This document shows, in pieces, positions 39,936 through 49,704 of a stretch of DNA of 64,000 nucleotides. Under the pieces are notes generated by a model that was given only the letters and a program-made list of their open reading frames with translations, searched no databases and was not told the DNA's origin. The position numbers and the translations under genes are program-made. How positions within the stretch are numbered: the stretch's first letter is position 1; every line of letters begins with the position of its first letter. Source of the stretch: Gilliamella bombicola (GTDB lineage: Bacteria; Pseudomonadota; Gammaproteobacteria; Enterobacterales; Orbaceae); the NCBI RefSeq assembly GCF_900094945.1, contig NZ_FMAQ01000008.1, positions 1 through 64,000 of the forward strand, read 5' to 3'.

Positions 39936-40697
39936 ATGGAAACGCAATCGCAAAAAAGAATTAATGACCTGATTCAAATTTTAAAAAAAACAGATAAGGT
40001 TCATTTAAAAGAGGCGGCTAAGTTGTTAGCTGTTTCAGAAATGACCATTCGACGAGATTTAAATAATATTCCTACATCATTAACGGTTTTAGGCGGTTAT
40101 ATTGTTAGTGAAGCTCGTTATCAAGCAACGCAATATTTTGTTTCAGATCAGCAAGATAAACAAGTTAACGAAAAGCTACATATTGCTAAACTAGCCAGCA
40201 AACTTGTTTATGCAAATGATACTGTCTTTTTTGATTGCGGTACCACAATCCCTTTTATCATTGATGCTATTGATGATGAAATAACCTTTACCGCTATCTG
40301 CTATTCATTAAACGCATTTTTAGCATTACAAAATAAACCTAATTGTAAGACAATTTTATGTGGTGGTTATTATCAGGTTAATAATGCTATTTTTACCTCT
40401 ATTGGACAGCATTGCCAATTAAATTCGATTTGCCCAAATAAAGCGTTTATTTCAGCTGCTGGGGTTGATATATCACGAGGAGTCACTTGTTATCATTTTG
40501 ATGAACTTGATATGAAGTTGCAAGCCATGAAACAATCTGACCTGCGTATTTTGATTGCCGATCATACTAAATTTAATCAAGTTAAACCGGCTTTGATTAG
40601 TGAATTAACGCTGTTTAATCAAATTATTACCGATAAAGCCCCCACTAAGGAATTTATCTCTTTTTTCAATAACCATAATATAAAACTGATGTATTAA
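39936..40697 (+). CDS. deoR: deo operon repressor DeoR
   Basis: DeoR represses deoxyribonucleoside catabolism genes and is released by deoxyribose-5-phosphate. The N-terminal helix-turn-helix ([22 protein letters not shown]) and the sugar-phosphate sensor domain ([33 protein letters not shown]) match E. coli DeoR, including the terminal IKLMY. The product has 253 residues. Palindromes of the DeoR type lie upstream of deoC. The stop is 1 nt from the dxr ATG, so dxr is probably translated from the same message. Confidence 0.95.
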   Translation: METQSQKRINDLIQILKKTDKVHLKEAAKLLAVSEMTIRRDLNNIPTSLTVLGGYIVSEARYQATQYFVSDQQDKQVNEKLHIAKLASKLVYANDTVFFDCGTTIPFIIDAIDDEITFTAICYSLNAFLALQNKPNCKTILCGGYYQVNNAIFTSIGQHCQLNSICPNKAFISAAGVDISRGVTCYHFDELDMKLQAMKQSDLRILIADHTKFNQVKPALISELTLFNQIITDKAPTKEFISFFNNHNIKLMY

Positions 40698-40698
40698 T

Positions 40699-41877
40699 AT
40701 GAAAAATATCACAATTTTAGGGTCGACTGGTTCAATTGGTTGCAGTACGCTAGCGGTTATTGCTCAAAATCCACATCTGTTTAAGGCATATGCCTTAGTG
40801 GGTGGCAATAATGTAGCCAAAATGACTGAGCAATGTTTGGCATTTAAGCCTAAATATGTTGCCATGGCAACAGAGCAAGTAGCTGATGAGCTAAGAGCAA
40901 ATCTTGCCAATCTAAAATTGGATATTGAAGTGTTAAGCGGTGAGCAAGCCATTTGTGATTTAGCGCAGTTGCCCGAAGTAGAGCAAGTGATGGCCGCTAT
41001 TGTTGGTGCTGCAGGGCTAAAACCAACCCTTGCGGCAATTAAAAAAGGTAAACGTATTTTACTTGCCAATAAAGAATCACTTGTGACTTGTGGGCATCTG
41101 TTTATGCAAGCAGTTAAAGAGTATGGCGCTGAGCTGTTACCGGTAGATAGTGAACATAACGCGATTTTTCAAAGTTTGCCAATGACGGTACAGCATAATT
41201 TAGGTTTTGCTAATTTGGCTGAACAGGGTATTACTAAAATAGTTTTAACGGGTTCTGGTGGGCCATTTCGCGATTGGGAAATAGATAAGCTTGCATCGGT
41301 TACGCCAGCGCAAGCGGTTGCACATCCTAACTGGTCGATGGGTAAAAAGATTTCTGTGGATTCGGCAACCATGATGAATAAAGGACTTGAGTATATCGAA
41401 GCACGTTGGTTATTTAATGCAAGTGCTGACGAAATGGAAATTATTATTCATCCGCAATCGATTATTCACTCCATGGTACGTTATCAAGATGGTAGTGTGG
41501 TGGCAGAACTGGGGGTGCCTGATATGTGCACACCTATTGCTTATGCCATGTCTTATCCCGATCGTGTTCTATCCAGTGTACCACCTTTGGATTTTTGTCA
41601 AATTTCGGCTTTAACGTTTAAACAGCCTGATTTTAATCGTTATCCTTGTTTAAAATTGGCAATAGAAGCGTCTAATCAAGGGCAAGCTGCCACAACGGCA
41701 CTTAACGCAGCCAATGAAATTGCGGTAGAAGCATTTTTGCAACATAAAATTGGTTTTATGGATATTGCCAAAAATGTAGCAAAGGTATTAGATCAATTAG
41801 CTTTCCCTGATCCAACCACCATTGACGAAGTTTTTATAATTGACCAGTGGGCAAGATCGCAATGTGGCGGGTACTAA
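40699..41877 (+). CDS. dxr: 1-deoxy-D-xylulose-5-phosphate reductoisomerase
   Basis: Dxr (IspC) makes MEP from DXP with NADPH, the committed step of non-mevalonate isoprenoid synthesis and the fosmidomycin target. [11 protein letters not shown] (8-18), [22 protein letters not shown] and GSGGPFRDW are the family signatures; the length is 392 residues. In E. coli it follows frr, whereas here it lies directly behind deoR. Placing an essential gene behind a DeoR-controlled promoter suggests either an internal promoter in deoR or coupling to deo expression. Confidence 0.96.
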   Translation: MKNITILGSTGSIGCSTLAVIAQNPHLFKAYALVGGNNVAKMTEQCLAFKPKYVAMATEQVADELRANLANLKLDIEVLSGEQAICDLAQLPEVEQVMAAIVGAAGLKPTLAAIKKGKRILLANKESLVTCGHLFMQAVKEYGAELLPVDSEHNAIFQSLPMTVQHNLGFANLAEQGITKIVLTGSGGPFRDWEIDKLASVTPAQAVAHPNWSMGKKISVDSATMMNKGLEYIEARWLFNASADEMEIIIHPQSIIHSMVRYQDGSVVAELGVPDMCTPIAYAMSYPDRVLSSVPPLDFCQISALTFKQPDFNRYPCLKLAIEASNQGQAATTALNAANEIAVEAFLQHKIGFMDIAKNVAKVLDQLAFPDPTTIDEVFIIDQWARSQCGGY

Positions 41878-41915
41878 AGACGATTTGATTTTTATAAGCA
41901 GTGAATTAAATAGGC

Positions 41916-41969
41916 AATAAGGGCAGCTGAGCACAATTTATTTTGAAAATGTGGTTGGCTGCCCTTATT
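41916..41969. terminator. convergent terminator between dxr and fructokinase
   Basis: Perfect 12-nt arms (AATAAGGGCAGC and its complement) at 41916-41927 and 41958-41969 enclose a 30-nt loop. They lie between convergent genes and probably act in both directions. Confidence 0.65.
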
Positions 41970-41983
41970 CATGCTTTTCTTGA

Positions 41984-42943
41984 CTAAGCGATTTGTTTAG
42001 CCGTTAATGTTGGATTATCGCTAATAAATGATTGTAAAAATGTGCTATCGGGGAGTGCTGTTAACGCGCCTTTTTGGGTTGTCGCTAAGGCACCGCAAGC
42101 ACTAGCTATCGTCATCATGCTTTCTAACATGAGTTTATCTTCAGGCATTCCTGATGAAGCAATACTACTAAGTAGCCCTGCTACAAAGGCATCACCCGCA
42201 CCGGTGGTATCAATACTATTTACTTGGTACGAATCAAACGAAAAAGTTTTACCTTGCCATAATACAATACTGCCATCTTTACCTTTAGTGATTAACTTTA
42301 ATGGTGCTTTATAGTGTTGTTGTAGTTTACTTAATGCTTCATGCCAGTCATTGCATTGCGTCAGCCAAAATAATTCTTCATCTGATAGTTTAAGGATATC
42401 GGCATCATGACAAAATTGAGTAATAGTTGTGCGCATTTCATCTTTATTTGCCCACATCTGCTCACGCAAGTTAACATCAAAGCTAATTAATCCATTTTTA
42501 GCGGTAAGATTTTCAATGGCTGTTTTAAGCGTTTGCCGACAAGTGTGACCAACGAGTGCCAAAGAGCAAAAATGTAAAATATCTTGTTTAAAATCAGGTA
42601 TCGCTTGCTGAGACAAAAATTGATCAGCAGAAGGTGAAACAAGAAAAGTAAAACTCCGCTCCCCATTTTGACCTAAATCAACAACAACAGTACTTGTTTT
42701 ATAGTGTTCGTCCTTTTCAAGGCTTTGGCAATCCACATGATATTCAAGGAACGTTTTTTCCATAAAATGACCAAAGGGATCATTCCCAACACGGCCAATA
42801 AAAGCGGAGGGTAGACCCAATTTTGCAATACCAATTGCGACATTAGCCGGTGCGCCGCCAGCACAAGCTTTATAATTCATATCACCAAATGGCAATAAAT
42901 CAATAACGGCATCTCCAAGAGACCAAACTTTAGTATTATTCAT
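41984..42943 (-). CDS. scrK: fructokinase (PfkB family)
   Basis: A ribokinase/PfkB-family sugar kinase, most like ScrK/CscK fructokinases, which phosphorylate fructose released from sucrose. KVWSLGDAVIDLLP, GGAPANVAIGIAKLG and the catalytic DTTGAGDAFVAGLL with Asp are intact. I place the start at ATG 42943 (NNTKVWSLGDA), weakly preceded by TGAG; a TTG at 42955 would add four residues. It is divergent from the sucrose-6-phosphate hydrolase gene, which supports the fructose assignment. Confidence 0.9.
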   Translation of the reverse strand: MNNTKVWSLGDAVIDLLPFGDMNYKACAGGAPANVAIGIAKLGLPSAFIGRVGNDPFGHFMEKTFLEYHVDCQSLEKDEHYKTSTVVVDLGQNGERSFTFLVSPSADQFLSQQAIPDFKQDILHFCSLALVGHTCRQTLKTAIENLTAKNGLISFDVNLREQMWANKDEMRTTITQFCHDADILKLSDEELFWLTQCNDWHEALSKLQQHYKAPLKLITKGKDGSIVLWQGKTFSFDSYQVNSIDTTGAGDAFVAGLLSSIASSGMPEDKLMLESMMTIASACGALATTQKGALTALPDSTFLQSFISDNPTLTAKQIA

Positions 42944-43095
42944 TTTATGACTCAATTTGTGGTTAGTTAAATTCAGTGAATATATTTTGGTTTTTGTATA
43001 AATAAGTTAGGGTTTTATTGTTTGATATATATTGATCAAAGGTTAATAATAGGATAAATCGTCGATCAAAAAAATCATGGATAATATTTAAAAAG

Positions 43096-43148
43096 TATGA
43101 CATTTGTCACATTGTTGGTGAGCTATTTTACCATAGGTTAATGTTAAC
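43096..43148. promoter_or_regulatory. CRP-type site and palindrome between scrK and scrB
   Basis: TATGA-N6-TCACA (43096-43111) matches the CRP consensus TGTGA-N6-TCACA at 9 of 10 core positions. A second palindrome GTTAATGTTAAC (43137-43148) could bind a sucrose-specific repressor. Both lie in the 260-nt divergent control region, suggesting catabolite-controlled sucrose genes. Confidence 0.6.
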
Positions 43149-43203
43149 AGGTAAATCCGGCTACGATTAATGCTATCAAATATTGGGTTAATAAGGGGAT
43201 TGT

Positions 43204-44673
43204 ATGTCTAGTGCTATCGATAAAGCTAACCAAGCAGTTAACAAATTAGCGCAGCTTGTTAATAAACAGTATTACCCACATTTTCATTTAGCGCCACAAT
43301 CTGGTTGGATGAATGACCCTAATGGTTTGATCTATTTTAAAGGGCAATATCATGCTTTTTATCAGCATCATCCTTACGATGAAAACTGGGGTCCAATGCA
43401 TTGGGGGCATGCTGTTAGCGATGATTTGGTGACATGGCGTAGATTACCAATCGCAATTGCCCCTGATCAAGAATTTGATAAAAGCGGTTGTTTTTCGGGC
43501 TCTGCTGTTGATAACGATGGTGAGCTGTGTTTATTTTATACTGGACATGTTTGGTTGAGTGGCCAAGGTGATGACGAGCAGATAAGCCAAACTCAATGCC
43601 TTGCAAGTAGCCAAGATGGTATTCATTTTGAAAAACACGGTACGGTACTTGCGCCTAAAGTCGGGATTATGCACTTTCGTGATCCCAAAGTTTGGCAACA
43701 AGATGGTCAATGGTGGATGGTGGTAGGGCAACGAACCCCAGATAATGTGGGTGAAGTATTGCTTTATCGTTCAGGTGATTTAACAAATTGGACGTTCGAT
43801 CATGTTGTTGTTAGTCATATCGATCCAAATGTGTATATGCTTGAATGTCCTGACTTCTTTCCCCTTGGTGATAAGTGGGTGTTGATGTTTTCACCACAAG
43901 GTATGCAAGCGAAAGGCTATCAATATCGTAATTTGTTCCAATCAGGTTATATTGTGGGTAATTGGCAACCAGGCGAGCGATTTTCAATCATTAAACCGTT
44001 CCAAGAAATGGACTTTGGACACGATTTTTATGCACCGCAATCATTTCTTGCGGCTGATGGGCGTCGTATTGTTTTCGCTTGGATGGATATGTGGGAATCG
44101 ACCATGCCAAGTAAAAAAGATAAATGGGTAGGCGCTTTTACTTTGCCGCGTGAATTGTTTTTAGATAAGGATAATTATGTTCGTAATCGCCCCATTAAAG
44201 AACTTGAAGCATTGCGCGAAAAACCAGAATCGCTAAGTAATATCCTCTTAAAAAACGAGCTTAAAAACACCGATATTCAATCGATTAGCTGTGAGATTAA
44301 CGTTGAGTTTGATTTAATCCAAAGCGATGCTGAGCGTTTTGGTTTGCAGCTTGCAGCCACAGAAGATGGTAAACAAGCAACATTACTATATGTTGATTTA
44401 CAATCCGAGCGAATTATACTTGATCGCAGTTTATCCGGTCTTGAATTAACCGGTTATCGTAGCGTACCGCTACCAAAAACAGATAAGCTAACTTTGCATA
44501 TTTTTGTTGATGCCTCATCTGTCGAGGTTTTTGTTAATGATGATTTGTATAGTCTCACTAGTCGTATTTACCCGCAATTACCAGCCAAGCGAGTTATCAA
44601 CCTCTTTGCTGAAAACGGAAAAGCGAAAGTAACAAAATTGGAAAGTTGGCAATTGCAGCCTATTTATGCGTAA
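43204..44673 (+). CDS. scrB: sucrose-6-phosphate hydrolase / invertase (GH32)
   Basis: A GH32 beta-fructofuranosidase of 489 residues. The catalytic nucleophile lies in SGWMNDPNG (about 38-46), the transition-state stabiliser in FRDPKVW, and the acid/base in LECPDFF; the C-terminal beta-sandwich begins near 340. There is no signal peptide, so the enzyme is cytoplasmic and should act on sucrose-6-phosphate or imported sucrose. AAGGGG precedes the ATG. The usual partner genes for the sucrose PTS permease (scrA) and regulator (scrR) are not in the window. Confidence 0.94.
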   Translation: MSSAIDKANQAVNKLAQLVNKQYYPHFHLAPQSGWMNDPNGLIYFKGQYHAFYQHHPYDENWGPMHWGHAVSDDLVTWRRLPIAIAPDQEFDKSGCFSGSAVDNDGELCLFYTGHVWLSGQGDDEQISQTQCLASSQDGIHFEKHGTVLAPKVGIMHFRDPKVWQQDGQWWMVVGQRTPDNVGEVLLYRSGDLTNWTFDHVVVSHIDPNVYMLECPDFFPLGDKWVLMFSPQGMQAKGYQYRNLFQSGYIVGNWQPGERFSIIKPFQEMDFGHDFYAPQSFLAADGRRIVFAWMDMWESTMPSKKDKWVGAFTLPRELFLDKDNYVRNRPIKELEALREKPESLSNILLKNELKNTDIQSISCEINVEFDLIQSDAERFGLQLAATEDGKQATLLYVDLQSERIILDRSLSGLELTGYRSVPLPKTDKLTLHIFVDASSVEVFVNDDLYSLTSRIYPQLPAKRVINLFAENGKAKVTKLESWQLQPIYA

Positions 44674-44679
44674 TGTCTA

Positions 44680-44711
44680 TTCACTGCCTATTGGCAGTGA
44701 ATTTTCGTTTT
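44680..44711 (+). terminator. Rho-independent terminator after scrB
   Basis: The stem TTCACTGCC / GGCAGTGAA (44680-44688 and 44693-44701) has a TATT loop and is followed by TTTTCGTTTT. Confidence 0.9.
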
Positions 44712-44807
44712 AAAATCTGTATTTTTATTGTTTCATTCCACATAATCACAACCAATAAGTCATGATAGTAAAACTATCAATGCAGCTATTTTTTATTACC
44801 TATTGGT

Positions 44808-46289
44808 TTAGTGATTATTTAGTGTTTGTTTCGCCTTGGGTTTATCATAAACGCCAAAATGGTCTACAATTGTACTACTGGCTTTATTTAGCCCTAACAC
44901 TTCCACCTGTGCCCCTTCTTTGCGGAATTTAATTACCACTTTATCTAAAGCTGCTACAGCGGTTATATCCCAAAAATGTGCGTGGGTAAGATCAATTGTT
45001 ACCTTTTGTACAACTTCTTTTAAATCAAATGAGCTAATAAATTTGGTAGAAGAAGCAAAAAATACTTGTCCATACACGGTATAAATACGTTGTTCCTTGC
45101 TGGGTTGCTCAGTTTGAATTTGTAGGTAATGAGCGACTTTATTGGCATAAAACAGTGATGCTAGTAATACCCCAACAAATACGCCATAAGCAAGGTTATG
45201 GGTAAATACAACGACAACTACAGTTGCCAGCATCACAATATTGGTTGAAAGTGGGTACGATTTAAGGTTCTTAATCGAGTCCCAGCTAAAGGTTCCTATG
45301 GAAACCATGATCATCACAGCTACTAACGCAGCCATTGGAATTTGGCTTACCCAGTCTTGTAAAAAAACTACTAATAATAAAAGTACAGTTCCGGCTATAA
45401 ATGAGGATAGACGCGTTCGTCCGCCAGACTTCATATTGATAATTGATTGCCCAATCATCGCGCATCCAGCCATACCGCCAAAGAATCCTGTCACGATATT
45501 GGCAATACCTTGCCCCTTGCATTCTCGGTTTTTATCACTCGGTGTATCGGTAATATCATCTACAATGGTTGCGGTCATCATTGATTCTAATAAGCCGACA
45601 ATGGCTAATGAAAGAGAGTAAGGCAGAATAATCAATAAGGTATCAAGGTTAAAAGGAACATTGGGCAGTAAAAATGTAGGCAAGCTAGTGGGTAATGTAC
45701 CCATATCACCCACCGTGCGTATATCCATGCCAAAATACATATAGATACCGGTAAGAATAAGAATGCAAAGTAGTGGTGAAGGAATCATTTTTCCTACTTT
45801 GGGGATATAAGGGAACAGATAAATTATGCCAAGCCCAGCAATGGTCATTGCATAGACATGCCATGTGACATTGGTTAGCTCAGGAAGTTGTGCTAAAAAA
45901 ATTAAGATGGCTAATGCATTAACAAAACCTGTTACCACAGAACGAGAAACAAAGCGCATTAAGTTCCCTAATTGAAGAAAACCGGCAATAATCTGAAAAA
46001 TACCGCATAAGATTGTCGCAACAAGCAAATATTCAACCCCATGTGCTTTAACCAGTCCAGCAATCACTAGCGCCATTGCACCGGTAGCGGCAGATATCAT
46101 ACCCGGGCGACCTCCGGCAAAAGCAGTAATAACCGCTATACAAAAAGCCGCATACAGCCCCATTTTAGGGTCAACACCGGCAATAATAGAAAAAGCAATT
46201 GCTTCAGGAATAAGGGCAAGTGCTACAACGATGCCCGATAGAACATCATTTTTGATATTGGAAAACCATTGTGTGCGTAAAGATTGCAT
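44808..46289 (-). CDS. SulP-family anion transporter with STAS domain
   Basis: An inner-membrane SulP transporter of 493 residues, probably moving sulfate, bicarbonate or another anion. The membrane part (about residues 12-380) starts [31 protein letters not shown], the SulP signature, and has [29 protein letters not shown] shortened C-terminal STAS domain (about 400-490) contains [22 protein letters not shown]. The substrate cannot be assigned. The gene is monocistronic and preceded by a structured leader at 46325-46394. Confidence 0.9.
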   Translation of the reverse strand: MQSLRTQWFSNIKNDVLSGIVVALALIPEAIAFSIIAGVDPKMGLYAAFCIAVITAFAGGRPGMISAATGAMALVIAGLVKAHGVEYLLVATILCGIFQIIAGFLQLGNLMRFVSRSVVTGFVNALAILIFLAQLPELTNVTWHVYAMTIAGLGIIYLFPYIPKVGKMIPSPLLCILILTGIYMYFGMDIRTVGDMGTLPTSLPTFLLPNVPFNLDTLLIILPYSLSLAIVGLLESMMTATIVDDITDTPSDKNRECKGQGIANIVTGFFGGMAGCAMIGQSIINMKSGGRTRLSSFIAGTVLLLLVVFLQDWVSQIPMAALVAVMIMVSIGTFSWDSIKNLKSYPLSTNIVMLATVVVVVFTHNLAYGVFVGVLLASLFYANKVAHYLQIQTEQPSKEQRIYTVYGQVFFASSTKFISSFDLKEVVQKVTIDLTHAHFWDITAVAALDKVVIKFRKEGAQVEVLGLNKASSTIVDHFGVYDKPKAKQTLNNH

Positions 46290-46324
46290 TGAATTTAATC
46301 ACCACTGAAAAAAAGGAAAATTGC

Positions 46325-46394
46325 CGCGTGAAGCAATGCATTTATAAGGTTATCAAAAGTTGATAGGAAAGATATGACTTCTGTGCATCACGCG
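46325..46394 (-). ncRNA. candidate structured 5' leader of the sulP gene
   Basis: Reading on the minus strand, CGCGTGA-TGCA pairs with TGCA-bulge-TCACGCG, enclosing an inner hairpin TATCAA/TTGATA (46351-46365). The outer stem has 7 bp plus 4 bp with a 5-nt bulge. A plausible -10 TATAGT lies just upstream, so the structure would sit at the very 5' end of the mRNA, 35 nt before the ATG. I do not recognise it as a known riboswitch. Confidence 0.45.
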
Positions 46395-46903
46395 AGTAAC
46401 TATAATTATTATTAATAGAAAGAACGCGCAAAAAGTTACACAGGTATACTCCATAATGAAATTATATTTTTATAATAATAGAACTTAACCCATTGTACAA
46501 TGGCTAATTTTCTTATTATCGTTGAAAGTTATAATATTTTATTGTTTTAAAAATTTTAATCTAACCATACAAATTTAAATGATGCCGATGTCATAGATCT
46601 ATTTATTATAGGATTTAATGACGGAATTAACCGTCATCATTAAAAGTAAAATAGACAAAATTGAAAATGGGATTAGGCATTGGCGGTTAAACAATGTTTT
46701 AGATCTGTTTTTTATGCCTTTATTTGGTTTGATCTAATATACTTTATTCCACTTACAAAGAGGCTTTTTTTAATAAGGTGATGCTATCTATATTGGCTCT
46801 TTTGGGCTTTTTAACGTGATGATAAATGAATACAAAACTTGCTTCTAGGTTAAGTTTGCGAAACAATGTGAACAATTTTAGTTATTGTGTATAAGGACTT
46901 GTT
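46395..46903. other. intergenic region between sulP and cysE
   Basis: About 500 nt without a supported gene. A palindrome ATGACGG-6 nt-CCGTCAT (46618-46637) stands out and could be an operator. The rest is AT-rich and presumably holds the divergent promoters of sulP and cysE; I see no clear promoter for cysE. Confidence 0.5.
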
Positions 46904-47698
46904 GTGAGCGATGCAAAAATAGTTGTAAAACCCGAACGGCTGTGGCAAACCATTCGGCAAGAAGCCTTTGAGTTAGTCGAAAGCGAGCCAATGCTGGCAA
47001 GTTATTTCCACGCGACTTTACTCAATCACGAGGATTTAGGCAGTGCATTAAGTTATATTTTAGCTAATAAACTGGCAACACAAGTAATGCCTGCTATTGA
47101 GATTCGTGAGATTGCTCGGCAGGCTTATCAAGCTGATCAACGCCTTATCCAATCTGCAGTAAGTGATATTATTGCGGTTTATATTCGTGATCCTGCAACC
47201 AACTATTATTCAACCCCTCTTCTTTATTACAAAGGTTTTTTATCACTACAAGCTTATCGAATTGCACATTGGCTTTGGAAGCAAAACCGTAAATCATTGG
47301 CCATTTTTTTACAAAGCCAGATTGCGATAGTGTTTGGTGTGGATATTCACCCTGCGGCAAAAATTGGCTGTGGGGTAATGTTTGATCATGCGACAGGAAT
47401 TGTGATTGGTGAAACCGTGGTAATTGAAAACGATGTTTCTATTTTGCAATCCGTCACTTTAGGTGGCACCGGTAAGCAAAATGGTGATCGTCATCCAAAA
47501 ATTCGTGAGGGTGTAATGATTGGTGCGCATTCCACGATTTTAGGCAATATTGAAATAGGCAAAGGCGCTAAAATTGGTGCGGGTTCTGTGGTGTTAGATC
47601 CTGTGCCACCACATACTACCGTTGCCGGTGTGCCCGCAAAAGTGGTGGGTTGCCCTGATTGCGATAAGCCTGCTTTAAATATGGATCAAGATATTTAA
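46904..47698 (+). CDS. cysE: serine O-acetyltransferase CysE
   Basis: CysE acetylates serine with acetyl-CoA, the entry to cysteine synthesis, and is feedback-inhibited by cysteine. An N-terminal helical domain (1-140) precedes a left-handed beta-helix with hexapeptide repeats (IHPAAKIGCGVMFDHATGIVIGE, GAKIGAGSVVL) and the GGTGKQNGDRHPKI loop. The length is 264 residues. It starts at GTG (46904) with AAGGA upstream. The adjacent SulP transporter could supply sulfate, but the two genes are divergent and the link is only suggestive. Confidence 0.96.
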   Translation: MSDAKIVVKPERLWQTIRQEAFELVESEPMLASYFHATLLNHEDLGSALSYILANKLATQVMPAIEIREIARQAYQADQRLIQSAVSDIIAVYIRDPATNYYSTPLLYYKGFLSLQAYRIAHWLWKQNRKSLAIFLQSQIAIVFGVDIHPAAKIGCGVMFDHATGIVIGETVVIENDVSILQSVTLGGTGKQNGDRHPKIREGVMIGAHSTILGNIEIGKGAKIGAGSVVLDPVPPHTTVAGVPAKVVGCPDCDKPALNMDQDI

Positions 47699-47715
47699 TT
47701 GCGATGCGTATAATG

Positions 47716-47749
47716 AAAAATGCCGTTGATTTGTATCGACGGCATTTTT
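47716..47749. terminator. bidirectional terminator between cysE and mscS
   Basis: AAAAATGCCGT and ACGGCATTTTT form a stem flanked by A on the left and T on the right, so both strands have a U-tract. It serves cysE (plus) and the mscS gene (minus). Confidence 0.9.
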
Positions 47750-47757
47750 ATAACGGA

Positions 47758-48591
47758 TTATTTATTGTTAAGATTTACATCCATTGTTGGATATGGAATA
47801 TTAATATTATTTGCAGTTAATCCATTTTTGATATTTTCAAGCAGATCCCCTTTTACTGCTCCGTAGTTTTCATTTAATGTCCAAACTAATACATTAAAAT
47901 TCATTGAGGAAGCATCTAACACATCTAATCGAATCGTTGGCTCTTTGGATGTTAATATGTTTTGTGTTTTATCAACCGCTTGCTTTAACACTTGGTAAAC
48001 TTTTTGAATATCAGAATCATAGCCGACATTAATGACCAAATCTAAACGCCTTTCTGGTAAACGGGTATAGTTGATAATATTGGTGTTGACGACCTGACTA
48101 TTGGGTATCACCACTAATTCGTTAGTTGATGTGATCATCGATGTTGAAAAGATCTGTATTGAATCAATCACGCCTTGTTGGCTATTTATTACAACTGTTT
48201 CGCCTACTTTAAATGGGCGGAAAATAATTAAAATCACCCCAGCCGCAAAGTTAGATAGCGAACCTTGCAACGCCAAACCAACAGCTAAACCAGCCGCACC
48301 AATGATAGCAACAATAGAAGCCGTTTGTACTCCTAATTGGCCTAAAACCGCCACTAATGTCATAACAATAACGGCATAGTACGACAAAGCACTGACAAAT
48401 TTAACAACCGTTGGGTCAACGTGCCGTTTAAATAATATCCGTTTTAATTGGTTGCTAATAAATCTAGCAATAGTTCTACCAATAACAAAAATAAGAATAG
48501 CAAAGCAGAAATGAGCGATATAGCTAAATACAACCCCATCATATCGTTTGATAAAGTTAAGGGTGTAATTTAAGAAACCTTCAAAATTCAT
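47758..48591 (-). CDS. mscS: small-conductance mechanosensitive channel, MscS family
   Basis: MscS opens under membrane tension to release solutes during hypo-osmotic shock. Three membrane helices are followed by the pore helix with its Gly/Ala ridge (IIGAAGLAVGLALQGSLSNFAAGVILI, about 95-122) and the cytoplasmic vestibule domain. The 277-residue length is close to E. coli MscS (286). GAGGATAATAAG precedes the ATG. Confidence 0.94.
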   Translation of the reverse strand: MNFEGFLNYTLNFIKRYDGVVFSYIAHFCFAILIFVIGRTIARFISNQLKRILFKRHVDPTVVKFVSALSYYAVIVMTLVAVLGQLGVQTASIVAIIGAAGLAVGLALQGSLSNFAAGVILIIFRPFKVGETVVINSQQGVIDSIQIFSTSMITSTNELVVIPNSQVVNTNIINYTRLPERRLDLVINVGYDSDIQKVYQVLKQAVDKTQNILTSKEPTIRLDVLDASSMNFNVLVWTLNENYGAVKGDLLENIKNGLTANNINIPYPTMDVNLNNK

Positions 48592-48652
48592 CTTATTATC
48601 CTCAGTAATTCGGAATAGTAATTTCTATCAATGTGTTTTAGTGCAAAATTGG

Positions 48653-49246
48653 CTAAACCAATTGTTTAACTAATAAAGTCCAACGTGTATCAAAATTAGT
48701 AGTTGGTAGATATTTAAAACCTGAACGAGAATAACGCGCCATCATGCCTTCGCAAAAAGCCAATAACTGACTAGACAAAATCCGTTCATCTGTGATGAAA
48801 GCAACACCTTCACGTATTTTGCGCTCCCGTAAAACTTGTTTGATTTGGATTTCAATTCGTTCAAATAGTTGGCTAATACGTTCTTGTAATTGGTCTTGTT
48901 CAAACATTAATGCATGCCCCGTCATAATTCTGGTTAATCCTGGGTTTTTTTCAGAAAAGCCTAATATCAACGCAAGAATAAGTTGTAAGCGTGTAAAGGT
49001 ATTGGGCTCTTCTTGCATAATGACATTAATGCGAGACAACAAAATATCTTCGATATAGACAATTAAGCTTTCAAACATTTTTGTTTTGCTTGGAAAATGT
49101 CGATATAACGCCGCTTCAGAAACACCTACTGTTGCAGCTAATTTAGCTGTTGTAATGCGTTGAGTGCCTTCATTAGATTCAAGCATTTTTGCCAAGGCCT
49201 GTAAGATATCTTCTTTGCGATTTTTATTTTTATTTGTCACAATCAT
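48653..49246 (-). CDS. slmA: nucleoid occlusion factor SlmA
   Basis: SlmA is a TetR-fold DNA-binding protein that blocks FtsZ assembly over the nucleoid. The helix-turn-helix [24 protein letters not shown] lies at about residues 31-54. [14 protein letters not shown] at the end matches E. coli SlmA, and the length is 197 residues. Its ATG overlaps the dut stop (ATGA). The order coaBC-dut-slmA is conserved with E. coli. Confidence 0.95.
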   Translation of the reverse strand: MIVTNKNKNRKEDILQALAKMLESNEGTQRITTAKLAATVGVSEAALYRHFPSKTKMFESLIVYIEDILLSRINVIMQEEPNTFTRLQLILALILGFSEKNPGLTRIMTGHALMFEQDQLQERISQLFERIEIQIKQVLRERKIREGVAFITDERILSSQLLAFCEGMMARYSRSGFKYLPTTNFDTRWTLLVKQLV

Positions 49247-49704
49247 TTTTTACCCGAATGTCCAAATCCACCTTCTCCGCGTGCTGATTCAATAAATTCA
49301 TCAACAATATTAAATTCGGCTTGTACAACCGGAACAATGATTAGTTGGGCAATTCGATCGCCAGCTTCAATCACAAAAGGCGTTTGACTACGATTCCAAA
49401 CAGGAACAAATAACTGGCCTTGATAATCCGAATCAATCAAACCAACCAAATTACCAAGCACAATACCATTTTTTGAACCAAGTCCAGAACGTGGTAATAC
49501 TAAGGCAGCTAAACTAGGATCAGCAATATGCATCGATAAACCTGTTGGCGTTAAGATGGTTTCGCCGGGTTTGATTTCGGTGGTTTTATCAAACATTGCA
49601 CGCAAATCAATACCTGCTGAACCTTCGGTTGCATAGGTAGGTAGTGGAAATTCATTTCCTAAACGTTTGTCTAATACTTTTATATCAATTTTTCTTTTCA
49701 TCAT
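49243..49704 (-). CDS. dut: deoxyuridine 5'-triphosphate nucleotidohydrolase
   Basis: dUTPase hydrolyses dUTP to dUMP and keeps uracil out of DNA. The five motifs of the trimeric enzyme are visible: [41 protein letters not shown] and the C-terminal [10 protein letters not shown] arm. The length is 153 residues. The start overlaps coaBC by 20 nt; two adjacent ATGs are possible (49704 or 49701). Confidence 0.97.
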   Translation of the reverse strand: MMKRKIDIKVLDKRLGNEFPLPTYATEGSAGIDLRAMFDKTTEIKPGETILTPTGLSMHIADPSLAALVLPRSGLGSKNGIVLGNLVGLIDSDYQGQLFVPVWNRSQTPFVIEAGDRIAQLIIVPVVQAEFNIVDEFIESARGEGGFGHSGKK

